Positions 27,132 through 36,524 are shown, counted from the first letter of the stretch. The stretch is DNA of 64,000 bases from Pseudomonas poae (GCA_028869255.1 CP110972.1:1493001-1557000); one strand, 5' to 3'. Numbers and translations are program-made. Notes: generated by a model from the sequence alone, not told the origin.

Positions 27132-28055
27132 ATGAGCAACCTTGTTGCCCCCGAGCCTCTGGTCCGCCTGCTGGGCCTGTGCAAGACCTTTGGTGCCCAG
27201 CGTGCACTGGATCAGGTCAACCTGGATATTTACCCGGGTGAGGGGGTGGCAGTGCTGGGGGCCGGCGGGGCAGGTAAATCGACCCTGGTGAAGATCCTCA
27301 GCGGCAGCCTGGCGCCGGATGCCGGCGAGCTGTGGGTAGAGGGGCAGCGACAACGCTTCACCTCGCCGTTGTCGGCGCGCCGGGTAGGGATTGTGGCGGT
27401 GCACCAACGGCCGGATGATGCGATTGCGCCGGGCCTGAGCGTGGCGGAAAACCTGTTGCTCGATGAGTTGGGCCAGCCCGACGCGGACTTTCTGCTCAAC
27501 CGCAAAAGCCTGCTGCAACGCGCTGAGGCAATCGCCGCCGGGTTGGGCCTGGAGTTGCCGTTGCAGCTTCCGGTAGAGCGCCTGGGCCAGGCCGATCGAC
27601 AACGGTTGGTACTCGCCCGGGCGTTCGCCCTGCAGCCCAAACTGCTGATTCTCGATGAGCCCACCGCCGCGCTGTCCGAAGCCGATGCCGAACGCCTGCT
27701 GGGGCTGATCGACAGCCAGCGTGCACGCGGTGTGGCGATTCTGTATATCTCGCAACGCTTGTCCGACCTGCAACGCGTGACCAACCGCGCTATCGTCCTG
27801 CAGGCAGGCCGCATCACCAGCGACATCAACCCCCGGCACCTGCCCAGCGCGGCCTACACGCTGTTTGGCGATGTGGCCGAACACCCGCCGACCACGCCTG
27901 ATAAAACCTTGCCTGTACCGTTCCTGGAGCGCTTTACCCGCGCCGGGTTTATCCGCAATCGCGCTGAGGGGCGGGCGGTGCAGGAACAGCTGGCGGGGCT
28001 CGGCGTCGCGCCGCCGGGCGAAGCCCTTGAGCCCGGCAAGAGCAAGCCTTGCTGA
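27132..28055 (+). CDS. Orphan degenerate sugar-type ABC ATPase
   Basis: A 307-residue protein resembling the first half of RbsA/MglA ATPases (which have about 500 residues and two domains). Walker A is altered (GAGGAGKST for GENGAGKST), Walker B is kept (LLILDEPTAALS), the signature is eroded (ERLGQADRQR for LSxGQQQ) and the H-loop His is replaced by Gln (ISQRL for ISHRL/K). The last 60 residues do not resemble a second domain. No permease or binding protein is nearby. It may have a non-transport role or be decaying, although the frame is open. It is convergent with arnT. Confidence 0.7.
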   Translation: MSNLVAPEPLVRLLGLCKTFGAQRALDQVNLDIYPGEGVAVLGAGGAGKSTLVKILSGSLAPDAGELWVEGQRQRFTSPLSARRVGIVAVHQRPDDAIAPGLSVAENLLLDELGQPDADFLLNRKSLLQRAEAIAAGLGLELPLQLPVERLGQADRQRLVLARAFALQPKLLILDEPTAALSEADAERLLGLIDSQRARGVAILYISQRLSDLQRVTNRAIVLQAGRITSDINPRHLPSAAYTLFGDVAEHPPTTPDKTLPVPFLERFTRAGFIRNRAEGRAVQEQLAGLGVAPPGEALEPGKSKPC

Positions 28056-28078
28056 TCAGGGTAGCGGCGGGTAGAGGA

Positions 28079-29713
28079 TCAGTTCCAGGTAACCCTTGAG
28101 TAGTGTTTGCCGCCCGGCGGCAGTTGCCCGGCCTCGCGCATTTCACTGGTGCTGTTGACCCGCAGCAGCACGCCGACCGAGCCGTGCTGGCGTGCTTCTT
28201 TGAGCCAGTCCTGGACCTGCTCCAACTCGACTTTGCGCTTTACCGCACCCGCGTATTGCAGGCCGTAGCGCAACTCGCCCTCGGTGTCATACAAGGCCAC
28301 GTCGTCGCGTTTCAGGCGCCAGGCCATGGCGCTGGCGCTCCCCAGTTCATTGCTCAGCAGCGCGTGGGTGTGCTGCAACTCCTCCAGATGCTCGAGCACA
28401 AACTGATCGGGCATTTCGTTGTCGGCGATTTGCGCCGGCATGCTGCAGGGCAGCAGGACCACCAGCACGCCGATGCCCAACACCGGCGTTGCCCACAACG
28501 TCAGCGGGCGAAACGCTTGCAGCAGGTGGGTGAGCACCCACACCAGCAGCACGATAAACGCCAGCGACAGGCTGAACATCTCGGCATGGCTGTTGCCGTA
28601 CAGCGGCCTGGCGATTTGCAGGTAGATCAGGCCGATCATGGCCGCCAGGCCGATCACGAAGTTGAACAGGCCGTTGAGGCAGATCGTGCGGGCGCGGCCT
28701 TCGCGGAGCAGGTCGCTCAGGGTATGCCCCATCAACAGCGCCAGCGGCAGCAGGCACGGCATGATGTAGGTCGGCAGCTTGCCGTTGCTCAGGCTGAAGA
28801 AGCCCAGCGGCAGCAGCAGCCACAGGGCCAGGAAGGCGATTGACGGTTGGCGTTTTTCGGTCCAGGTCTTGTGCAGCGTGTTGGGCAGCAAGCCGGCCCA
28901 GGGCAGGCAGGCCACGGCCATGATCGGCAAAAAGAACCACCATGGCCGTACGTGCTGGGCGTCGTCGGCGCTGAAACGGCGAATGTGTTCATTCCAGAAA
29001 AAGAAGCGCCAGAAGTCCGGTTCATGCAGGTGCACCGCCAGCGCCCACGGTAGGCAGAGCAGCGCCGCTACCCCTACCGCCACCGGGCCGTAGCGCAGCA
29101 ACTCGCCCAGGCGCCGTTGCCAGAGCATGTACGGCACGGCAATCAGCACCGGCAGCGCCCAGGCCAGGAAGCCCTTGGTCAAAAAGCCCATGGCGCAGGC
29201 CGCACCCAGCACGGCCCAGGCGCCCAGACGCTCGCGTGTACGCGTGCTGTCGAGGGCAAACCACAGGGCTACCAGGCTGAGGTTGACCCACAAGGTAAAT
29301 TGCGGGTCGAGGTTGGAATACCCGGCTTGCCCGGCCACCAGGCCAAAGCTCAGGTAGAGCAGGGCGCAGGCGAAACTTTTGCGCGGGTCGTGCCACAGGC
29401 GGCGGGCCACCACGTAAGCCAGCAATACGCTCAACCCGGTAGTGAGGGCCGAAGCGATGCGCACCCCGAACAGGTTCTCGCCAAACACGGCCTGGCCCAG
29501 GGCGATCAGCCAATAACCGGCGGCGGGTTTTTCGAAATACCGAACGCCCATGAAGTGCGGCGCCACCCAGTCGCCGCTATGGAGCATCTCCTGGCTGATC
29601 TGGGCGTAGCGGGTTTCGTCGGGGATCCACAGACCATGCAGGCCCAGGGGCAGCAGATAAAACGTGGCGATGGCCAGCAGTAATACCACCAGCGGGTTAA
29701 ATCGAGTGATCAC
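28079..29713 (-). CDS. arnT: ArnT-like 4-amino-4-deoxy-L-arabinose lipid A transferase
   Basis: A 544-residue GT-C glycosyltransferase with about a dozen membrane segments. The N-terminal segment [20 protein letters not shown] with its periplasmic DE pair and [20 protein letters not shown] are ArnT hallmarks. ArnT moves aminoarabinose from undecaprenyl phosphate to lipid A in the inner membrane, giving resistance to cationic peptides. The start is GTG 29713, well placed after AAGGAG. The remaining arn synthesis genes are not in this window, so this may be a second copy, with other PMT-family donors possible. Confidence 0.85.
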   Translation of the reverse strand: MITRFNPLVVLLLAIATFYLLPLGLHGLWIPDETRYAQISQEMLHSGDWVAPHFMGVRYFEKPAAGYWLIALGQAVFGENLFGVRIASALTTGLSVLLAYVVARRLWHDPRKSFACALLYLSFGLVAGQAGYSNLDPQFTLWVNLSLVALWFALDSTRTRERLGAWAVLGAACAMGFLTKGFLAWALPVLIAVPYMLWQRRLGELLRYGPVAVGVAALLCLPWALAVHLHEPDFWRFFFWNEHIRRFSADDAQHVRPWWFFLPIMAVACLPWAGLLPNTLHKTWTEKRQPSIAFLALWLLLPLGFFSLSNGKLPTYIMPCLLPLALLMGHTLSDLLREGRARTICLNGLFNFVIGLAAMIGLIYLQIARPLYGNSHAEMFSLSLAFIVLLVWVLTHLLQAFRPLTLWATPVLGIGVLVVLLPCSMPAQIADNEMPDQFVLEHLEELQHTHALLSNELGSASAMAWRLKRDDVALYDTEGELRYGLQYAGAVKRKVELEQVQDWLKEARQHGSVGVLLRVNSTSEMREAGQLPPGGKHYSRVTWN

Positions 29714-29897
29714 AACGTCGCTCCTTGACGTTTAAAACCGGGCTCTGGAAGTAATGAAGTAATAGCCGAAAACATCAAAGCGTTCACTGGATGACAGAAA
29801 GATTTCATAACGTCCTTAATTAAAAGGCGCAATTAAACATGCCAGAACATGGCTGTCTTTTTGCTGAACATAAGCCGTGGCGGCGGGCGCTAACTAC

Positions 29898-30572
29898 TTA
29901 AAGTTGCTTGAGTACGTTGGGCCAGTCGGGGTTGTTCACGATACCCAGGGTCTTGAACTTGCCGTTGGGCAATACCTGCACGAACAGCGCGCTGCCGTAC
30001 TCGGGGAAGGTTGCGTGGGGATAGCCCAGGGTGGTTTCGAAGTCGGCAATGCAGCCGCTGTGGGTGATGAATACCAGGTTGCGTCCCGGGGTTTTGTGGC
30101 TGAGCAGTTCTTCACCCATGGCCGTGCCGCAGACGGCTTTCTCGCCCGAGGTCAGCTCGTTTTTACCGAACATGAAGCGTAAGGTCTGGGCGGTGCGAAT
30201 GGCCGGGCTGGCGAGTACGTCGCTGGTGTCCATACCCAGTGTTTTAAAGGCTTTGCCGAGGTTTTCCGCGTGCTGGCTGCCGTTTGTCGTCAGGCCCTCG
30301 ACCGGTCCCAGGCAGGGGTTGGTCGAGCGGTCGCAGCGCTCTTCGTGGCGCACCAGTACGATCAGGTCACCGTCGCGCCACAGCGGCAGAACCTCGGAGG
30401 TCAGCAGGCGATTGCCCACACCCAGGTCGCGGGGTGATGCAGGCCAGAACAGGCTGGCGGTGAGCAGCAATGCCACCACGACAATCCCCAGCCAGAGAGC
30501 CGGCAAGCGCTTGAAGAAGCCCCGGCGCAAGCGTGGTTTGGTCAGGGTAAGGTCAACCAATTCATTCACCAT
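29898..30572 (-). CDS. Ais/PmrG-like histidine phosphatase, membrane anchored
   Basis: A 224-residue protein with an N-terminal cytoplasmic basic tail, one membrane anchor (LPALWLGIVVVALLLTASLF) and a periplasmic histidine-phosphatase domain. The catalytic motif reads VRHEERCD, the RHE version found in Ais/PmrG, and the second His is in FITHSG. Ais removes phosphate from core heptose and lies beside arn genes in enteric bacteria, so its position upstream of arnT in the same direction fits LPS modification. The start at 30572 (ATG) is chosen over a TTG at 30608. Confidence 0.78.
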   Translation of the reverse strand: MVNELVDLTLTKPRLRRGFFKRLPALWLGIVVVALLLTASLFWPASPRDLGVGNRLLTSEVLPLWRDGDLIVLVRHEERCDRSTNPCLGPVEGLTTNGSQHAENLGKAFKTLGMDTSDVLASPAIRTAQTLRFMFGKNELTSGEKAVCGTAMGEELLSHKTPGRNLVFITHSGCIADFETTLGYPHATFPEYGSALFVQVLPNGKFKTLGIVNNPDWPNVLKQL

Positions 30573-30847
30573 GGGCACTGTGGGCAGTGTTGTACTAATT
30601 CGGCGCAACGTGTTGGCGAATGCCCACAGTAACGCCAGAGGCTGTCACAGGGCGGCTGTCTTTTCGCTGAACATGTTGCAGTTAAAAAGTTGTCAGCTGT
30701 GGCAACTAACAAGTTGCCGACAAGTGACGCTTGGCCGGTAATTTAAAGCGCGGTGAGTGGGCAACCGGTGAAATCCATGTGAAAAATTTGCGTGGCCTTG
30801 ATCGGCAGCCGTTATTCTCGATGGTCACTCCTCAAACGAGCGCTCAC

Positions 30848-31507
30848 ATGTTGCAGGTGCAAGGTGTCTTCAAAAGCTATGCCACCCCTCAGGGGCCACT
30901 GGCGGTGCTGGCCGGTGTCGACCTGCACCTGGCCGCCCGCAGCAGCCTGGCGTTGATGGGCGAGTCGGGCAGTGGCAAGAGCACCCTGTTGCACCTGGTG
31001 GCGGGGCTGGACCGGGTGGATGGCGGCAGCATCCAGGTGGGTGAGCGGCGTCTTGAACAACTGAGCGAAGCCCAACTGGCCCACTGGCGACGCACCGAAA
31101 TCGGCCTGGTGTTTCAGCAGTTCAACCTGATCGGCAGCTTGCGCGTCGACGACAACCTGGCCTTCCAGGCCCGCCTGGCGGGGCGCTTCGATGCCCAATG
31201 GCAGGCGCAACTGGTGGAGCGCCTGGGGCTGGGCGATTTGCTCAAGCGTTACCCGGAACAACTCTCCGGCGGTCAGCAGCAGCGGGTGGCGGTAGGGCGG
31301 GCGCTGGCTTCGCGCCCGGGCTTGCTGTTGGCCGACGAGCCCACCGGCAACCTCGATGAAGCCACCAGTGACGAGGTGCTGCAACTGCTGCTCGACCTGC
31401 TGCGCGACAGCCCCACCAGCCTGTTGATGGTCACCCACAGCCCGCGCATCGCTGCCCGCCTGGACCAGCAGGTGGTGTTGCAGCGTGGTCAGGTCGTTTC
31501 TACATGA
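30848..31507 (+). CDS. ABC transporter ATPase, LolD/AttE-like
   Basis: A 219-residue ATPase of the MacB/LolD group: Walker A GESGSGKS, Q-loop VFQQFNLI, signature LSGGQQQRV, Walker B LLLADEPTGNLD and H-loop in VTHS. The stop overlaps the start of the FtsX-like permease (ATGA). With that permease and the following lipocalin-like lipoprotein it matches the AttEFGH layout, thought to act in the cell envelope rather than in import. An in-frame ATG at 30821 is an alternative start. Confidence 0.88.
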   Translation: MLQVQGVFKSYATPQGPLAVLAGVDLHLAARSSLALMGESGSGKSTLLHLVAGLDRVDGGSIQVGERRLEQLSEAQLAHWRRTEIGLVFQQFNLIGSLRVDDNLAFQARLAGRFDAQWQAQLVERLGLGDLLKRYPEQLSGGQQQRVAVGRALASRPGLLLADEPTGNLDEATSDEVLQLLLDLLRDSPTSLLMVTHSPRIAARLDQQVVLQRGQVVST

Positions 31508-33966
31508 GGGTGTTTTATTGGGCGCTGCGCGCACTGCTCAGCCATTGGCGGCGCCATCCGGTGCAGTTTTTCAGCGTGCTGACCGGGCTGTGGCTGGCCA
31601 CCGCCTTGTTGACCGGGGTGCAGGCGCTCAACAGCCAGGCGCGTGACAGCTATGCCCGCGCCAGCCAACTGATCGGCGGCGAACCTCAGGCCAGTCTCAG
31701 TGCGCCCGACGGTGCAAGTTTCCCGCAAGCCCTGTTCGCCGAACTGCGCCGCGCCGGTTGGCCGGTGTCGCCGGTGGTCCAGGGCCGGGTGCAGCTCAAA
31801 GGGCTGGAAGAGGTGCGCCTGCAATTGATGGGGATCGACCCGGTGTCGTTGCCCGGCAGCGGCACGGTGGCGGGGCAGCGTTTGAGCCAGGCGCAAATGC
31901 TTGCCTTCTTTGATCCGCCGGGGCGCACCTGGATCGCGCCGCAAACCTTGCAGGCTCTGGGGCTGCAGGAGGGTGAACAGCCGGTGACGCTGAGCGGGCA
32001 GCGCTTGCCGCCCCTGCACATCCAACAAGACATGGCGCCCGGCCTGCTGCTGACCGATATCGGCTTTGCCCAACCGGTGCTGGGCATGCCCGGGCGCCTG
32101 TCGCGGTTGCTGGTGGACAAGGCTTTCGCAGCCGGCCATCCCACACCACCGGCCGAACTGCAACTCAAGCAGGCGCAGGACAATAACCTGGCGCGCCTGA
32201 CTGAGAGCTTTCACCTGAACCTCGATGCGCTGGGCTTTCTGTCCTTTGTGGTGGGGCTGTTTATCGTGCACGCCGCCATCGGCCTGGCGCTGGAACAGCG
32301 GCGCGGGCTGTTGCGCACCTTGCGCGCCTGTGGGGTGAGTGCGCGGATGCTGATCCTCAGCCTCGGGGTGGAACTGGGCGCCCTGTCGTTACTGGGCGGC
32401 GTGCTCGGCGTGGCCAGTGGTTACCTGCTGGCCAGCCTGTTGCTGCCGGATGTCGCCGCCAGCCTGCGCGGCCTGTATGGCGCCGAGGTACCGGGGCAAT
32501 TGAGCCTGAGCCCATGGTGGTGGTTGGCGGGGCTGGGCTTGAGCCTGCTCGGCGCCTTGCTCGCTGGCGCCAGCAGCGTGTGGCGGGCGGCGCGTTTGCC
32601 GTTGCTGGCACTGGCCAATGCGCAGGCCTGGCACGAAGCCCATGGGCGCTGGTTGCGGCGTCAGGGCTGGGTGGCGGGCACGGCGTTGCTGATCGCGCTG
32701 CTGGCGCTATGGCGGGGGGACAGCCTGGCTGCCGGGTTTGTACTGATGGCCGCGTTGCTGCTGGGGGCTGCCCTCGGTTTACCGGTGCTGCTCAACGCCT
32801 TGCTCAAGGCCGTGCTGGGGCGCAGCCGTTCGGTGCTGGGCCAATGGTTTCTCGCCGACTGCCGCCAGCAATTGCCGGCCCTGAGCCTGGCCCTGATGGC
32901 GTTGCTATTGGCCCTGGCCGCGAATATCGGCGCGGGCTCGATGACGTCGGGCTTTCGCCACACGTTCAACAATTGGCTGGAACAACGCCTCACCGCCGAG
33001 CTGTACCTCAACCCGCAGACCCCGGCCCAGGCGCAGCAACTCAGCACCTGGCTGGCCCAGCAACCCTTGGTGCAAACCGTGCTGCCCACCTGGCAGGTCG
33101 CCGTGCAATTGCAGGGCTGGCCGGCGGACGTGTTTGGCGTGGTCGATGACCCGACCTATCGCCAGCACTGGCCGTTGCTGGAAGCAGCCAGCGCGCCCTG
33201 GGACCAGTTGCAGCAAAACGACAGCCTGATGCTCAGCGAACAACTGGCGCGGCGCCTGGCCGTAAAGCTCGGCGATACGCTGAGCATTCCTACGCCGCAA
33301 GGTGTGTGGGCACCCACGGTGGTCGGAATTTACGCCGATTACGGCAACCCCAAGGGCCACGTGCTGGTCAACGCCACGCACCTGCTGGCCCACTGGCCGA
33401 CGTTGTCACCGGCGCGCTTCAACCTGCGGGTCGCGCCGCCCGATGTGGCGCCGCTGGTGCGTGAGGTGCAGCGCGCATTTGCTCTGGAAGACAGCCGGAT
33501 TGTTGATCAGCAGCAGCTCAAGGGCTGGTCGAGCCAGGTCTTCGAGCGCACGTTCGCTGCGACTGCCGCGCTGAACAGCCTCACCCTCGGCGTGGCTGGC
33601 GTGGCGCTGTTCATCAGCCTGCTGACCCAGAGCCAAAGCCGCCTGGGCCAACTCGCACCGTTGTGGGCGTTGGGGGTGACGCGACGGCAATTGATGCTGC
33701 TGAACCTGGGGCAGACCTGGCTGCTGGCGGTGCTCACATTGGTCCTCGCCTTACCCCTGGGCCTCTTGCTGGCGTGGTGCCTGGACGTGGTGATCAATGT
33801 GCAGGCCTTTGGCTGGCGCCTGCCGTTGCAGGTGTTCCCATGGCAGCTTGCGCAGTTGTTGGGGCTGGCGCTGCTGGCCACGTTGCTGGCGTCGGCCTGG
33901 CCGCTGTGGCAGTTGTATCGCAGCCGCCCGGCGGATTTGTTGAGGACCTTTGCCCATGAAGATTAA
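31504..33966 (+). CDS. FtsX-like ABC permease (fused AttF/AttG type)
   Basis: An 820-residue membrane protein with a leading membrane segment, a large extracytoplasmic domain, two sets of three helices (around residues 240-350 and 690-800) and further helices in between, so it equals two FtsX/MacB-like halves in one chain. It works with the preceding ATPase. Such mechanotransmitting permeases act on periplasmic or outer-membrane lipoproteins. Its end overlaps the AttH-like gene by 11 nt. Confidence 0.87.
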   Translation: MRVFYWALRALLSHWRRHPVQFFSVLTGLWLATALLTGVQALNSQARDSYARASQLIGGEPQASLSAPDGASFPQALFAELRRAGWPVSPVVQGRVQLKGLEEVRLQLMGIDPVSLPGSGTVAGQRLSQAQMLAFFDPPGRTWIAPQTLQALGLQEGEQPVTLSGQRLPPLHIQQDMAPGLLLTDIGFAQPVLGMPGRLSRLLVDKAFAAGHPTPPAELQLKQAQDNNLARLTESFHLNLDALGFLSFVVGLFIVHAAIGLALEQRRGLLRTLRACGVSARMLILSLGVELGALSLLGGVLGVASGYLLASLLLPDVAASLRGLYGAEVPGQLSLSPWWWLAGLGLSLLGALLAGASSVWRAARLPLLALANAQAWHEAHGRWLRRQGWVAGTALLIALLALWRGDSLAAGFVLMAALLLGAALGLPVLLNALLKAVLGRSRSVLGQWFLADCRQQLPALSLALMALLLALAANIGAGSMTSGFRHTFNNWLEQRLTAELYLNPQTPAQAQQLSTWLAQQPLVQTVLPTWQVAVQLQGWPADVFGVVDDPTYRQHWPLLEAASAPWDQLQQNDSLMLSEQLARRLAVKLGDTLSIPTPQGVWAPTVVGIYADYGNPKGHVLVNATHLLAHWPTLSPARFNLRVAPPDVAPLVREVQRAFALEDSRIVDQQQLKGWSSQVFERTFAATAALNSLTLGVAGVALFISLLTQSQSRLGQLAPLWALGVTRRQLMLLNLGQTWLLAVLTLVLALPLGLLLAWCLDVVINVQAFGWRLPLQVFPWQLAQLLGLALLATLLASAWPLWQLYRSRPADLLRTFAHED

Positions 33967-35020
33967 ATCACTGCTGTGGGCTGTTTTGCTGTTACTGGGC
34001 GCATGTGACCAACAACCCGCGCCACAGGCGAGCTTCGCCGGCCTGGGCAGTGACGCGGCGGACTTTGCCCAGGTGGTCCCCGGCAAACTCTTCAGTTTTC
34101 CCGAGGACCATGGCCCGCACGCCGGTTTTCGCATTGAATGGTGGTACGTCACCGCCAACCTCAAGGATGCCCAGGGCAATGTGTTCGGGGTGCAATGGAC
34201 ACTGTTTCGCAATGCCCTCAAGGCCGGGCCCGAACATACCGGCTGGCAGGACGCGACGATTTGGCTCGGCCACGCCGCCGTCACCTCCGCCACGCGCCAC
34301 TACGCCGCCGAGCGTTACGCCCGTGGCGGCGTCGGCCAGGCGGGAGCCCAGGCGGTGCCGTTCAATGCCTGGATCGATGACTGGAATTTCGCCACCCGCC
34401 CCGGTAGCCCAAGTGCGTTGGCGGACATGCAACTCAAGGCCGGCGGTGCGCACTTCGCCTACGACTTGCACCTGACCTCAAGCCGCCCGCTGGTGCTGCA
34501 GGGCGAGGGCGGCTACAGCCGTAAATCCGACCAGGGCCAGGCGTCGTACTACTACAGCCAGCCGTTTTTCAGCGCCAATGGCAGCGTCACCCTCGACGGC
34601 AACACCTACCAGGTCAGCGGCCCCGCCTGGCTCGACCGCGAATGGAGCAGCCAACCCCTGGGCGCCACCCAGAGCGGTTGGGACTGGTTCTCGCTGCACC
34701 TGGACCGTGGTGAGCAATTGATGCTGTTTCGTGTACGGCAAACCGATGGCGCGTCGTACCTGACCGGCACCTGGATCGACCGCGAAGGCCGTACCCAGAC
34801 CCTGCATAACGCCGATATCCAACTGGCGCCGCTGCAAACCACTGTTATCGATGGGCGCCATATTCCTACGCGCTGGTCGCTGAAAATTCCCGGCAAACAG
34901 CTGGATATCACCACCCAGGCCGTCAACCCGAACGCTTGGATGAACCTGAGTATTCCTTACTGGGAAGGGCCGGTGCAGTTCGAGGGTGGGGTGGGTTACC
35001 TGGAGATGACCGGGTATTGA
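33956..35020 (+). CDS. AttH-like lipoprotein with carotenoid 1,2-hydratase (lipocalin-like) fold
   Basis: A 354-residue lipoprotein: signal peptide with lipobox LGAC (Cys17), then the AttH/CrtC core (FPEDHGPHAGFRIEWWYVTA, DDWNFATRPG, GPAWLDREWSSQPLG, GWDWFSLHLDRGEQLMLFRVR). The pairing with an FtsX-like permease and its ATPase is conserved in many bacteria and appears to work at the outer leaflet or in attachment; the chemical role is unknown. No carotenoid genes occur here, so hydratase activity should not be assumed. Start is ATG 33956; the longer frame would need TTG. Confidence 0.85.
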   Translation: MKIKSLLWAVLLLLGACDQQPAPQASFAGLGSDAADFAQVVPGKLFSFPEDHGPHAGFRIEWWYVTANLKDAQGNVFGVQWTLFRNALKAGPEHTGWQDATIWLGHAAVTSATRHYAAERYARGGVGQAGAQAVPFNAWIDDWNFATRPGSPSALADMQLKAGGAHFAYDLHLTSSRPLVLQGEGGYSRKSDQGQASYYYSQPFFSANGSVTLDGNTYQVSGPAWLDREWSSQPLGATQSGWDWFSLHLDRGEQLMLFRVRQTDGASYLTGTWIDREGRTQTLHNADIQLAPLQTTVIDGRHIPTRWSLKIPGKQLDITTQAVNPNAWMNLSIPYWEGPVQFEGGVGYLEMTGY

Positions 35021-35157
35021 GTGCGTTTCTGTAGGCGCTTGTTCTCAATCAAGTAGGTTAATTCCCAAATGTGATTTCGGCCCCCCGGACTTGTGTCCGG
35101 ACCGGGTTCGCTTGCTTATATTTCGACGCCATCTTGTTTGCATCCCGGATGTAAGGC

Positions 35158-35991
35158 ATGGCGCAGAGTTATATCAATGACCACATGACGGACTACACCA
35201 GTCTGAAAAAACGTGCGATGGGCAGCGCATTGAGCCAGCAGCGCTCGGACCATTTTGATGTGCTGAACCGCCACCTGCGCCCGGGGCTGGTGGCGCCCGG
35301 GCAACTGGTGATTATTCCCGACCCCTACAGCGTGGGGTGTTCATTTGAAGAAGCCTGGTTGATGCGCCATGCCGAAGACGTTCGTCGCAATCTGGACATG
35401 CAGGCAGCGGCCGGCGCGGCGGTGATCGACAACTATGACCTGCTGCAGAGCTTTCTGACGTATGGCTCGATTGGCATCGGCAGTGCGACTTCGGCGTGGG
35501 CGCGGCACCTGGATGAGGTGGCGCAGACGCTGGAAGACGTGGAGCGGTTGCACCAGCGGCTCAAAGGCGGCGGGTTGGACCGGGAAGCATTTATTCAGCA
35601 ACGCCAGGCATTGTTCCGCCGGTTGGAGCTGCAATTGCACGGCGCGGCACGGTTTGGCACGGGGTTGCAGGGCAATGAATCGTTGAAAAAGGTGCTGGGG
35701 ATTTCGACCAAGAGTTATCTGCATAAAGGCGAGATCGCAGGGTACGCCAAGCGGATTCGCGAGATCGCGCAGATGTCGAAGTGGTTGGGCAAGGGGACTT
35801 ATGTGGGGTTGGCGTTGGATGTGGGGAATGCAGGGTTGGAAATCAAGGAGGCATGTGTGACGGGGCGGGAGGCGCAGTGCAGGAGGGCGAAGTATGTGGA
35901 GACGGGGAGGTTGGCGGGTGGGGTGGTGGGCGCTGCTGGTGGAGGTTTTTTCGGCGCTAAGCTAACTCGTCGTGCATGCAACTTTTTTTAG
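35158..35991 (+). CDS. Putative membrane-active effector, N-terminal part (frame broken near its C-terminus)
   Basis: Not recognised as a named family. The frame encodes 277 residues: an N-terminal region with LVAPGQLVIIPDPYSVGCSF and EEAWLMRHAEDV, a long helical middle (EVAQTLEDVERLHQRLKGGG; IAGYAKRIREIAQMSKWLGK), then CVTGREAQCRRAKYVETGRL leading into a glycine-rich hydrophobic segment (AGGVVGAAGGGFFGAKL). The frame stops just after a run of seven T; one more T would add about 54 residues with a second glycine-zipper segment, giving 331 residues. Gly-zipper C-termini occur in pore-forming toxins. A small membrane protein follows, as expected for an immunity partner. No signal peptide, so delivery would need a secretion system such as type VI. 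Function is inferred. Confidence 0.6.
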   Translation: MAQSYINDHMTDYTSLKKRAMGSALSQQRSDHFDVLNRHLRPGLVAPGQLVIIPDPYSVGCSFEEAWLMRHAEDVRRNLDMQAAAGAAVIDNYDLLQSFLTYGSIGIGSATSAWARHLDEVAQTLEDVERLHQRLKGGGLDREAFIQQRQALFRRLELQLHGAARFGTGLQGNESLKKVLGISTKSYLHKGEIAGYAKRIREIAQMSKWLGKGTYVGLALDVGNAGLEIKEACVTGREAQCRRAKYVETGRLAGGVVGAAGGGFFGAKLTRRACNFF

Positions 35992-36152
35992 GTGTCGCGA
36001 CTAGAGGAAGCGGTGCTCTGACCTGCGCAATTATCGGTGGTGCTGCGGGTGGGTATTATGGAGGCAGCAAAATCGGCAATGGCGGTGCGTTTCTGGGCGG
36101 CAAGATCATAGAGATTGATGGTGATTTGATCTTTCAACCGGAGGGGGCTTAA
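35961..36152 (+). pseudogene. Detached C-terminal end of the putative effector (shifted frame)
   Basis: In the third frame the bases encode LGVATRGSGALTCAIIGG, then AAGGYYGGSKIGNGGAFLGG and an acidic tail IEIDGDLIFQPEGA before a stop 2 nt ahead of the next ATG. The segment continues the glycine-rich hydrophobic tail of the upstream frame seamlessly if the T tract at 35983-35989 had eight instead of seven bases. It has no ribosome-binding site of its own. Confidence 0.6.
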
Positions 36153-36154
36153 CG

Positions 36155-36502
36155 ATGTCGTTTTTTCTCGTCTACACCGTTGTGATGATTGTTGGAACCT
36201 TCGCCGTGGTGGGACTGTTGCTTTTTGCCGGACGTACAAAATTCGAGGAGCTGGAAAGTTACTTCAGTGAAAACCCGGAGGTTCGTAAGCGTAAACAACT
36301 CTGGGGGAGAAACCGGCGCTTTAATCTGATGTGTCTGATCATTGATATCCTCGCCCATTCAAAAAGCTCCTTGAAAGAAGGCTTTGTGACTGAGGCGCAA
36401 TTGGCCGCCATTCCGTTATCACTCAAGCGTTGGGCCGTGTGGCCCTATCGCCTTGCGATGACCTGGGCTATCAGCTGGGGCTATTGGTGTACCTGGCTCT
36501 AG
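36155..36502 (+). CDS. Small membrane protein, candidate immunity partner
   Basis: A 115-residue protein: an N-terminal membrane helix (MSFFLVYTVVMIVGTFAVVG, then LLLFAG), a charged middle (FEELESYFSENPEVRKRKQL) and a second hydrophobic stretch near the C-terminus rich in Trp (AVWPYRLAMTWAISWGYWCT). ATG 36155 has GGAGGGGG ten bases upstream, inside the end of the effector sequence, so the two are coupled. The gene is visibly more A/T-rich than its neighbours, a sign of transfer. I know no named family. An inner-membrane immunity protein for a pore-forming effector would look like this, but nothing proves it. Confidence 0.6.
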   Translation: MSFFLVYTVVMIVGTFAVVGLLLFAGRTKFEELESYFSENPEVRKRKQLWGRNRRFNLMCLIIDILAHSKSSLKEGFVTEAQLAAIPLSLKRWAVWPYRLAMTWAISWGYWCTWL

Positions 36503-36524
36503 AGGTGCCTTCTTTTCCTGAGGA

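Noticed and set aside
29819..29838. Possible PmrA box before arnT (two TTTAAT hexamers on the minus strand)
   Set aside because: The hexamers are 13 bp apart, not the 11-bp period of the PmrA consensus, so I do not call it.
35085..35100. Hairpin CCGGAC-TTGT-GTCCGG after the AttH-like gene as a terminator
   Set aside because: The stem is only six base pairs and no T run follows; it may be a weak structure but cannot be supported as a terminator.
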